From Pseudomonadota bacterium (GTDB lineage: Bacteria > Pseudomonadota > Alphaproteobacteria > GCA-2731375): 64,000 nucleotides of DNA. Within the stretch, counting starts at the first letter, position 1, and every line of letters begins with the position of its first letter. Of the stretch, positions 54,043-61,480 are shown piece after piece. The stretch is from the NCBI GenBank assembly GCA_027623205.1, contig JAQBYC010000005.1, positions 20,209 through 84,208 of the forward strand, given 5' to 3'. Below the pieces are notes generated by a model that worked only from the letters and a program-made list of their open reading frames with translations, was not told where the DNA came from and ran no database searches. A program made the translations under genes and the position numbers.

Positions 54043-54165
54043 ACCATTTTCGATATTCATCGAGTCGCCGAGCCACCCGCTCCCCCTCCCGACCACCCAA
54101 TAATTACAATCCTGTGGGTGGTCGGGAGGGGGAGCGGGTGGGTAAGTCAACCTCGAAAATGATCT
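54041..54165 (+). repeat. Inverted-repeat (MITE-like) element, copy B
   Basis: 125 bases with terminal repeats GACCATTTTCGA and (right end, inverted) GATCATTTTCGA, and TA directly outside both (CCC-TA and TA-ACAT), like a TA target duplication of IS630/Tc1-type elements. Two perfect 26-base arms (54073-54098 and 54116-54141; G/C-rich, containing CCACCCGCTCCCCCTCCC) enclose a 17-base loop. It has no coding capacity. The left TA plus the element's G form the TAG stop of the ligase gene. The stem would fold strongly in RNA. Confidence 0.85.
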
Positions 54166-54340
54166 AACATAAAAAACAACGATGCTATTGGCCATGCCGC
54201 CCGACGTGTTCGCCCGCGGCATCGAAGGTCTGGATGGCGTTGGCAAGATCGGCCTGCATTATACCGATGGTCCTAGCTATTGGCCCGGCTCGCGGCATGT
54301 CGGTCAACAATCCGGGCGGCAGCAAGGGCTACACACAGGC
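54166..54340. other. No gene recognised
   Basis: 175 bases between the repeat and the SIMPL-protein gene. A plus-strand frame opens here but runs antisense through the SIMPL gene and has no family features. Confidence 0.4.
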
Positions 54341-55054
54341 CTATTTGATTGCGAAGATCACCCTGAGGGTGACACCGATTTCCGTCCTGCCGGGGGCGAT
54401 GGGGCTGCCGGCGTTAACGCTGGACAAGGCACGCATTTGCGGCACCGGCGCACCAGCGGCGCTTTCTTCGATGCGAAGCACCGGACCTAATTGTACACCC
54501 GCCTCGGTCGCGTAAAGCTGCGCCCGCCGGCGGGCGTCCTGGATGGCCCGCTTACGCGCCGTATCCAGTAACGGCGCCGGATCGGCAATGGCAAAATGCA
54601 GGCCGGATAGATTATTGACTCCCACGGCGGCCAGCCGGTCCAGCAATTCACCCAACCGGTCCACCGCACGCAAGCGAATGCGCACATTCCCCGTCGCACG
54701 GAAAGCGCTGGGTGCCGGCTGAACGTCTTGTTGCCCACGGCTCGGATAAATGGCCCGCAAATCCACCTGCTGGCTTTGCACATCGCGTTCCGCCAGACCG
54801 AAACTCTCCAGGGCCGCCAATAAGTCGGCCAGGATTTTGTTGTGCGCCAACAGGGCCGCCTTGGCGCTCGGGGCCTGACTGGTGACGCCGGCATGCAACT
54901 CGGTGAAATCAGGCCGGGCGCTAACCACGCCCTGGCCCCGCACCGAAATACTCCGCCCCATGCCATGGCCTCCAGAGGCGGTACCGTCGCCAGCCCAGGC
55001 AGATGCGGCAAGGCCGGCCATGACAACAGCGGCCAGAAAACCAGGAACCCGCAC
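54341..55054 (-). CDS. SIMPL-domain (DUF541) periplasmic protein
   Basis: 237 residues. A Sec signal peptide (GFLAAVVMAGLAASAWAGDG) targets the periplasm. The SIMPL pattern follows: ISVRGQGVVSARPDFTELHAGV, DVQSQQVDLRAIYPS, LRAVDRLGELLDRLAAVGVNNLSGLHFAI, KRAIQDARRRAQLYATEAGVQLG and a C-terminal TLRVIFAI strand. Members bind signalling or oxidative-stress functions of unknown detail. The start is probably GTG at 55054. It follows a small membrane-protein gene after 2 bases. Confidence 0.87.
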   Translation of the reverse strand: MRVPGFLAAVVMAGLAASAWAGDGTASGGHGMGRSISVRGQGVVSARPDFTELHAGVTSQAPSAKAALLAHNKILADLLAALESFGLAERDVQSQQVDLRAIYPSRGQQDVQPAPSAFRATGNVRIRLRAVDRLGELLDRLAAVGVNNLSGLHFAIADPAPLLDTARKRAIQDARRRAQLYATEAGVQLGPVLRIEESAAGAPVPQMRALSSVNAGSPIAPGRTEIGVTLRVIFAIK

Positions 55055-55056
55055 GG

Positions 55057-55323
55057 CTAGATTTCTCTGGCTGGCGCCACGCCCGGGTCAACCTCGCAGC
55101 GCAACAATTGCCCTGGCGCCAGCGACACCTGGGAACCCGCCGGGCGGCACGAGACATAGGCTGCCGCACCGGTGTTTTCCAACTCTATCGCAGCCAGTTT
55201 CGGGCTACAGGCGATCGCCATGGCGATCAGCACCCACAGGCCCAGAAGGCCCGCCATGACGAAGGGATACATGGTTCCGCGATCATGAATTCCGGCCTGT
55301 GCCGAGTATCGAAAAATTGTCAT
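55057..55323 (-). CDS. Small single-helix membrane protein, unknown
   Basis: 88 residues from ATG 55323 (MTIFRYSAQAG). One hydrophobic helix, PFVMAGLLGLWVLIAMAIA, is followed by a periplasmic tail with two cysteines (YVSCRPAG and LLRCEVDPG). The stop lies 2 bases before the SIMPL gene start, which supports a real operon partner. No family was recognised. Confidence 0.55.
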   Translation of the reverse strand: MTIFRYSAQAGIHDRGTMYPFVMAGLLGLWVLIAMAIACSPKLAAIELENTGAAAYVSCRPAGSQVSLAPGQLLRCEVDPGVAPAREI

Positions 55324-56193
55324 CCGTTCACCTTCCCACGCCATGCCTCATTTTCATATTGGCCATCGGAGATGGCCGTACAAGGGCAAAATTATGTCGA
55401 AATCGTGTCCGCCGAAGCTTGGTCCCATACTGTACCGATGTCGACGAGGTGCTGCCTTGACGTGGACCCTTTACTGCATTGGGGAAACTGTTTGCCGCCT
55501 TCGCGGCCTAAGTTCAGCGTCGCCAGATGACCGATCCGAACGGCGCCACGGGCGGAAATGGAAAAGCCCTCAGCGAGCGCCGGAGACGGCCGATATCCAG
55601 GACAGTGGTGGAATGACACCTTTCGCGTTCGCAGGCAGGTAACCGGACAGATATTAACCGCCACCGGCAAAGTCGGAACCCGCTGTAGGCCACCGTCTCC
55701 CGCCCTCCGAGCGCGAGAATATAGGCACTACCCATGGCAAGAATGGCAGGCAGTCAGAATGACTAAGTACGACTTGGTATGCCCAATTTAATACCTGTTT
55801 TCTGCCAATTACCGCATCAAGAAAAGACTAAGAATGCATCGGTAGTGATAAAAATATCAGCTTGGCCATACATGGCCATACCACATTATTCAGCGAGGTC
55901 CGCAACGCATATAAAATGAATCCCTTATCGTCGGCAGTTTCCCAGCCAGCGACCCGGGAAATAGGATTTCGTGACCCGGATGGGGCCAGACAATGCCGTT
56001 TGGGAGGTTGCACAGATTGGCGTTCAAGGTTTCGTCTACCGCGCAGATCACCCCCTTCGCTTCGCTATATTCACCACCACAACGACCTATCACCGCTATC
56101 CATCGATGGAGTCCTTGAATACCGGCGCATTACAAAGTTCCAAACCGATACAGCAATCGAGGACCTCTTTCGGCTTGCAGTCGACTGAGGCGC
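55324..56193. other. Gene-poor, AT-richer stretch without recognised gene
   Basis: 870 bases in which the base composition falls toward the AT side and only short frames in both directions exist. None shows a family motif. It is the left part of a decayed zone that runs to 58.1 kb and includes the fragments listed next. Some segments look like once-coding DNA but cannot be named. Confidence 0.5.
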
Positions 56194-56535
56194 TCATGCT
56201 TTGCGAGGCGGTGCCGCCGGTTTGTGTTTCGCCATCATGGGGGCGGTATTTGCGGCGGCTTGATACCTACCGGTCTGATGCGCGGCGTAAGTCATACGGG
56301 CCGCTTGTCCTGCTGGGGTCATACCTTGCTCCGCCAGGGAGACCGGCATTGCGTCCAGCAGGAAAATCTGGTCGTCGGTGGGCTGTTGCCCCGTCACATG
56401 CAGGAAAAAGAATTCCACAACGCTGACACGGCCCATCAGCTCGTTACATAGGTCCCTGCCCCGCAAAGTGATCGAGAATTTGTCCGCCATACAGATCCCG
56501 CTTTTCGCCTTGCCACGTTTGCCAATCAGCATCAC
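56194..56535 (-). pseudogene. N-terminal fragment of a citryl-CoA-lyase/citrate-synthase-like gene
   Basis: 113-codon open frame. The part FSITLRGRDLCNELMGRVSVVEF, LHVTGQQPTDDQIFLLDA and LAEQGMTPAGQAARMTYAA is a good match to the first 85 residues of citryl-CoA-lyase-type proteins (citrate synthase superfamily). These normally continue for another 180 residues with the catalytic His and Asp; here the frame changes to an unrelated Ala/Pro/Lys tail and stops. No further homologous part was found nearby. It is therefore a truncated, inactive relic. Confidence 0.65.
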
Positions 56536-56888
56536 CTATCACTCTCATTAATGAATGGAATGTCAAGACCAGCATAGCCGTGGCGACACCCGAATTAGCC
56601 AGAATTTGCCGCGGAAATACAACGACTGATCAACCAGTCTAGCAAATATTCGAACATGGAATTCACGACCTGCAGCGCAACGCCGCTGGCTTGGTACTGC
56701 GCCATCTTTACGGGCGGCATTCCTTGCTGTTTGATGGGTGCCGGCCTGATGCAAAAGGCATTGTCAAGGATCACCGGGATGTCGCGCCACATAACCACTC
56801 CGTGCATTTGCCTCCCCGCAATCCTGCTCACGGCCTGCCCTGCGGCATTCACACAATAATTTGGCTGTCGTCTTGATTTTGTGAATCC
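56536..56888. other. Gene-poor stretch
   Basis: About 350 bases. Open frames on both strands overlap each other and neither has a family motif or ribosome-binding site. Probably residual DNA between two decayed genes. Confidence 0.4.
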
Positions 56889-57203
56889 ATGTCCTTTTGG
56901 GATGATTTGCTTCGGGAGATTTTGATGTTGATTTTTGGAGATGTTCGCATTGATCATCGTTTTGACTGGCTGTTGGATAGCGTGGTCGCGACGAGTAGCG
57001 TTGTCTTACGACGTCTTGGTAAAGACCGGGCCGGCGAGATCACGGCGCAACGTTTTCTGGACAATGAACGGGTCAGCGCGGGGGTGATCGTTGCCGCCCC
57101 TGCCTCGGACGACTTTCGGGTTGGACGCTTCCAGGACGCCAGCGATACTTTCGCCGAACCGGGCCGGGCCGGCGATGAGGCCGCCGCGGCCCCCGAACGT
57201 TAG
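56889..57203 (+). pseudogene. Probable IS4-type transposase N-terminal remnant
   Basis: 104-codon frame. FGDVRIDHRFDWLLDSVVA, then GEITAQRFLDNERVSAGVIVA fits the N-terminal domain of IS4/Tn5-type transposases, where FGD.R...R...L and A.RFF.NERV....I are conserved. The frame then degenerates and stops far short of the catalytic DDE domain (about 450 residues expected). No terminal repeats were found. The assignment rests on a pattern only. Confidence 0.5.
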
Positions 57204-57548
57204 CGTCCGGCCTGCCCCACCTACCAATCTACAATCTGATCCGCGACTGTATCCGTGAGAAGCGGGCAAATACGTATCCGCCTAATTCTGGCGCACGCCT
57301 TGATTGATGACTGTGAGAACGAAACCGATTCGTCTTTTCTGTAGCGTTGAGAAGAAGTTTTGGATAGTGGCCCGGACGTAGGTTCCGGGTTCGTCCGTTT
57401 CCGAGGTGGCGCGTTGTCCGTGATCCCGGTCACGACCCGCCGATCGAAAACGCGGTTCGCTGGGAAACAATACGAGCCATGGCCTAGACTATGGAGACTG
57501 TTTGGCTACAGTCAGGATCGCGTTTGGCAAGCATCTTGAAGAACGTCC

Positions 57549-57912
57549 GGCACGGTGGATAAAGGCGTGACCGTCAAATATTATGCCAAAGAACATGACA
57601 ACGCCCAATGCGTGGCTAAACCTAGATGCACCACGAGAAAATAGCGCCGGGTATCCCGGGACATCAATCAGGAAGCTCGCGACTATACTCAAGACTTGAT
57701 GAAAACCGATGCTTACGTGACGTTAAAGCATCCAGCGCAGGAAGATCGAACGGTTGTTCGGTGAGGCAAAACACTTGCGCGCCATGATCAGACTGAGACT
57801 TTGCGGTTTGTCTGGCGCCAAGGGTGAATTTTTGCTGACCGCAACCATCCAGAATCGCAAACGCCTCGCCAACATCGCCTCATTACCCACACCACGGCCG
57901 GGGACCGCCTAG
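57549..57912 (+). mobile_element. IS1182-type transposase C-terminal remnant, interrupted
   Basis: The frame GTVDKGVTVKYYAKEHDNAQ, CVAKPRCTTRK, amber stop (57642), RRVSRDINQEARDY, LMKTDAY matches the late part of IS1182-family transposases (YYA.K.DC..C..K..C, then RD.NE.ARD). After a +1 shift near 57730 it goes on as RRKIERLFGEAKHLRAMIRL, LSGAKGEFLLTATIQNRKRLANI up to a TAG at 57910. These are the usual closing motifs (RRKVE.LF..LK, G...F.L.A..QN.RRLA). One stop and one frameshift make it inactive. The 5' half is missing. Confidence 0.7.
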
Positions 57913-58002
57913 CCAGAGCCCAAACCGCAACCTCAACCATAAAAAAAAGCAATGCCGCTGTTCTTGGTTTGGTGCAACTTTTCACCTTCTTTTAAATAGT
58001 AC

Positions 58003-58029
58003 TTGACAGCGATCGCATTTGGATACACT
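58003..58029 (+). promoter_or_regulatory. Candidate sigma-70-type promoter for the KamA operon
   Basis: TTGACA (58003-58008) and TACACT (58024-58029) with a 15-base gap, 81 bases before the KamA-family start. The -35 box is a perfect match; the -10 box has four of six and the gap is short, so strength is uncertain. It lies in AT-rich DNA after the transposase remnant. Confidence 0.45.
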
Positions 58030-58110
58030 TGAGAAAAAGCGTAAAGGCCCTGCGACAGAAACGACGATGTTCGCGCGACGGCTGGCCATTCGCTGGGAAA
58101 TGCTGGGAAC

Positions 58111-59463
58111 ATGGATATCCTGGTTGAAGAGGCCGCTGAACCTCCAAGTTTTATTCAGCCATCGACGCCGACCCACCTTGCTCAACACTTCCCAACCGAT
58201 CATCAATCGGTTGTTTCAAAACCGAAAAGATCGATCCACCGAATCCCGCAAAAACCGTATTTTCCGGTCAGCGCGGAAACTAACCTGTTCCGCAAACGGT
58301 TCTTCCCCGAAGCCAGTCTAGCCGACTGGAACGATTGGCGATGGCAACTGCGCAACCGCATCCGTTCGCTTGAAATGCTGGAGCGGGTGTTTATCCTGTC
58401 CGATGATGAACGCACTGCCGTCTATCATCACAAGGGTTCCCTGCCGGTCGGCATCACCCCCTACTATGCCAGCCTGATGAGCCGCGAAGATGCCGCAGAC
58501 GGGTTGCGCCGAACCCATATCCCTGTCGGCACTGAATACATCAGGACCCCGGGTGAAGCCGACGACCCACTGGGCGAAGATCACGATGCCGCCGTTCCGG
58601 GCCTCGTTCATCGTTATCCAGATCGGGTCCTATTCCTGTCGACTGGCTTTTGCTCGACCTATTGCAGGTACTGCACGCGCTCACGCATGGTGGGCGAAGC
58701 CGGTGGCGACTACAATTTTTCCAAGAACCAGTGGGACCAGGCCTTCGCCTATATCGAAGCCCACCGCGAAATTCGCGACGTCCTAATCTCCGGCGGCGAC
58801 CCGCTGACCCTTGCCGATGACAAACTCGACTATCTGCTTGGCCGGTTGCGGGCGATCAAGCATGTGGAATTCATCCGTCTCGGAACCAAGGTGCCTACGG
58901 TCCTGCCCATGCGGGTGACCAAGGCACTGACGAGGATTCTGAAAAAACATCATCCGCTGTGGATGAGTATTCACTTCACCCATGCCACCGAATTGACCAA
59001 AGAAGTCACCGAATCGACGGGACGCCTCGCTGACGCCGGCATTCCCCTCGGTGCGCAGACGGTTCTGTTGAAAGGCATCAACGACAGTGTCGAGACCCTG
59101 AAAGAACTGTATCACGGATTGCTGATGCGCCGGGTCAAACCCTATTACCTGTACCAGTGCGACCCGATCACCGGCTCGTCGCATTTCCGCACGCCTGTTT
59201 CCAAGGGGATCGAGATCATCGAGGGCCTGCGTGGACATACCACCGGCTATGCCGTGCCGCAATTCGTGATTGATGCGCCCGGTGGCGGGGGCAAGATTCC
59301 GTTACTGCCCGAATATCTGGTTGGTCGGGATGGAGACGACCTGCTGATCCGCAATTTCGAGGGTGGAATCTACCGCTACCCCGACCCGGACGGCACGCTA
59401 GGCTCCGGCCAGACTCCAACGCGCCAGCAGATTGCCGCCGCCAAACCGGAGGTCGTGCGATGA
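58111..59463 (+). CDS. kamA: L-lysine 2,3-aminomutase (KamA family)
   Basis: 450 residues. The radical-SAM cluster motif C181-STY-C185-RY-C188 is followed by R190, which binds the substrate carboxylate. ISGGDPLTL and the PLP lysine K395 in DAPGGGGKIP are present. Asp351 (YYLYQCDPITG) and Asp388 (FVIDAPGG) keep the 37-residue spacing of Asp293/Asp330 of clostridial enzyme, the pair that selects lysine; glutamate mutases have Lys and Asn there. It should thus convert L-alpha-lysine to L-beta-lysine with PLP and SAM. The first 50 residues are weakly conserved; the start is not certain. Its stop overlaps the next start in ATGA. Confidence 0.9.
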   Translation: MDILVEEAAEPPSFIQPSTPTHLAQHFPTDHQSVVSKPKRSIHRIPQKPYFPVSAETNLFRKRFFPEASLADWNDWRWQLRNRIRSLEMLERVFILSDDERTAVYHHKGSLPVGITPYYASLMSREDAADGLRRTHIPVGTEYIRTPGEADDPLGEDHDAAVPGLVHRYPDRVLFLSTGFCSTYCRYCTRSRMVGEAGGDYNFSKNQWDQAFAYIEAHREIRDVLISGGDPLTLADDKLDYLLGRLRAIKHVEFIRLGTKVPTVLPMRVTKALTRILKKHHPLWMSIHFTHATELTKEVTESTGRLADAGIPLGAQTVLLKGINDSVETLKELYHGLLMRRVKPYYLYQCDPITGSSHFRTPVSKGIEIIEGLRGHTTGYAVPQFVIDAPGGGGKIPLLPEYLVGRDGDDLLIRNFEGGIYRYPDPDGTLGSGQTPTRQQIAAAKPEVVR

Positions 59464-60476
59464 GGACCGTTGGCCTGGTGTACGATCTGCGCGACGACTA
59501 TCTCGCGCTGGGGTTTTCCGACGAGCAGACCGCCGAGTTTGACAAGCGCGAAACGATCAACCAGATCACCGAGGCGCTGTCCGGTCTCGGCTATGCCGTC
59601 GAACCCATCGGTCATGGTCGGCGCCTGGCTGCTGCCCTGAGCAATGGCCAGCGCTGGGATCTTGTGTTCTCCATCGCGGAAGGCGTCCGGGGCCGGTCGC
59701 GCGAAGCCCAGGTTCCGGCGCTTTGCGAGTTGTTTGATCAGGCCTACGTATTTTCCGACCCCCTGACCATGGCCGTGACCCTCGACAAGGCCATGGCCAA
59801 ACGCATCGTCCGTGATTGCGGCATCGCGACAGCACCTTTTGTCGTTCTGGAGTCCGGCTCTGAAACGCTGGCCGACTGGAACCATTATCCGGCCTTTGTC
59901 AAACCTTTGGCCGAGGGAACGGGAAAGGGCTGCGAGCTTGCCTCGCTGGTCGACAATGAAGCCGAACTGCGGGCCGCGGCGATGAGCCTGATTCTGCGTT
60001 TTGGCCAACCGGCGCTGGTTGAGGCCTATCTGCCGGGGCGTGAATTTACCGTCGGCATCATTGGCAACGGCGCGCACGCCCATGTCATCGGCACGATGGA
60101 GATCCTGCTCAACGCCGACGCCGAACCGGGTGTGTACTCTTATACCAACAAGGAAGAATGGGAGCGCCTTGTGACCTACCGCCGGGCCGACGACGAAGAG
60201 GCCGGACGGGCAGCCGACTGCGCGTTGGCTGCCTATCGCGCACTCGGCTGCCATGATGCCGCCCGCCTCGATCTGCGCTCGGACCGGACAGGAACCCCGG
60301 TATTTCTTGAGGCAAACCCCATTGCCGGGCTGAACATGACCCATTCCGACTTGCCGATGCTGGCGGCCCAGAATGGAATTACCTATGCCGACCTGCTGGC
60401 GATGATCGTCACTGCGGCGGTCGAACGCTACGAGATAACCGATCGCGGTTTTGCCGACCTGCGCGCCAGCGCTTAA
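59460..60476 (+). CDS. D-Ala-D-Ala-ligase-like ATP-grasp enzyme 1
   Basis: 338 residues. N-terminal substrate domain (1-95) with DLVFSIAEGVRGRSREAQVP, where Ddl has the catalytic Glu and loop HGxxGEDG; central ATP-grasp parts FVKPLAEGTGKGCELASLV and LVEAYLPGREFTVGIIGN; C-terminal metal site ARLDLRSD and VFLEANPIAGLNMTHSDLP. It should ligate a carboxylate to an amine via acyl phosphate. As there are no peptidoglycan genes and the neighbour makes beta-lysine, a role in a small beta-lysine peptide or amide is more likely than cell wall synthesis. Overlaps kamA by 4 bases and the next ATP-grasp gene by 1. Confidence 0.88.
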   Translation: MRTVGLVYDLRDDYLALGFSDEQTAEFDKRETINQITEALSGLGYAVEPIGHGRRLAAALSNGQRWDLVFSIAEGVRGRSREAQVPALCELFDQAYVFSDPLTMAVTLDKAMAKRIVRDCGIATAPFVVLESGSETLADWNHYPAFVKPLAEGTGKGCELASLVDNEAELRAAAMSLILRFGQPALVEAYLPGREFTVGIIGNGAHAHVIGTMEILLNADAEPGVYSYTNKEEWERLVTYRRADDEEAGRAADCALAAYRALGCHDAARLDLRSDRTGTPVFLEANPIAGLNMTHSDLPMLAAQNGITYADLLAMIVTAAVERYEITDRGFADLRASA

Positions 60477-61480
60477 TGGCGAATCGACATGGCTTTGTGC
60501 CGGTCCTGCACGCGGCAACAGACCGTAGCCCGGACGAAGTCGATACCTTGGTGGCCGCCGAAGCCGTTGCCGCGGCCCTCGTCCGGCTCGGCTACAAAAC
60601 GGAAATCTGCTTTGTCGACTTCGACCTGTCGAGACTTGAGGACTTGGCGGCGCGCCAACCGTTACTGGTGTTTAACCTGGTAGAAGCGATGCGCGGTGAT
60701 GACCGCCTGTTTGGCATTGTCCCCGCTGTGCTCGAGCATCTCGGACTGGCTTTCACCGGTGGCGGGTCGGCAGATATCTCGACGACCTTGTCAAAATGCC
60801 GAACCAAACAACTGCTCCGCGCCGCTGGGCTGCCTACTGCTGGTTGGTCGGTTGACGGCGCAACCTGCGAGCCCGGGTCCCTGTATATCGTCAAGGCCGA
60901 CTTGTACCACGGCTCGGTCGGTATGGATGCCCAGTCTGTTGTTACCGGTGCGAAAACCGGCGCAGAAATAGCCGATCGTCGGCGCCGCTATGGCATCGAT
61001 TTTTTTGCCGAACAGTTCATTGACGGCCGCGAGTTCAACGTCGCCCTGACCGCCGGTGCGGGCAGGGTTAAGCTGCTGCCCATTCAGGAAATCGTCTTCG
61101 AGGATTTCGCCGATGGCCAAGCGCAAATCGTCGACTATGCCGCCAAATGGGATCCGGACAGTACGGTATATCATGCCACACCGCGCCGCTTCGGCATCGA
61201 GGCACGCGAACCCATGCTGGCCAAAACATTGGCCGGGATAACCCTCGCCGCGTGGCAGGCCCTGTCGCTCGGCGGATATGGCCGGGTCGATTTCCGCGTC
61301 GACGACCAGGGCCACGCGTTCGTGCTCGAGGTCAACATCAATCCGGCAATCGCCCCCGATGCCGGCATGGTCGCGGCGGCAGCGGAGGCCGGCATGGCGT
61401 ACGATGACCTGATCAAAACCATTGTCGAAGACGGCATCGCGCACCATGTGAACATCACCAAGGCCCGGAACCATGCTTAG
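60476..61480 (+). CDS. D-Ala-D-Ala-ligase-like ATP-grasp enzyme 2
   Basis: 334 residues, distinct from the preceding ligase. PLLVFNLVEAMRGDDRLFGI occupies the N-terminal substrate loop; AFTGGGSADISTTLSKCRTKQLL is as in Ddl (TGS...L..DK...K); YIVKADLYHGSVGMD and FAEQFIDGREFNVALTAG form the ATP site; GYGRVDFRVDDQGHAFVLEVNINPAI the metal site. The lysine-glycine loop is less Gly-rich than in ligase 1. Two different ligases in one operon suggest two successive bond formations or a two-subunit enzyme. TAATG start-stop overlap with ligase 1; 8-base overlap with the fusion gene. Confidence 0.87.
   Translation: MANRHGFVPVLHAATDRSPDEVDTLVAAEAVAAALVRLGYKTEICFVDFDLSRLEDLAARQPLLVFNLVEAMRGDDRLFGIVPAVLEHLGLAFTGGGSADISTTLSKCRTKQLLRAAGLPTAGWSVDGATCEPGSLYIVKADLYHGSVGMDAQSVVTGAKTGAEIADRRRRYGIDFFAEQFIDGREFNVALTAGAGRVKLLPIQEIVFEDFADGQAQIVDYAAKWDPDSTVYHATPRRFGIEAREPMLAKTLAGITLAAWQALSLGGYGRVDFRVDDQGHAFVLEVNINPAIAPDAGMVAAAAEAGMAYDDLIKTIVEDGIAHHVNITKARNHA

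Noticed and set aside
54182-54490. Plus-strand 102-codon frame between repeat copy B and the SIMPL gene
   Set aside because: It overlaps the SIMPL coding region for half its length and has no family features.
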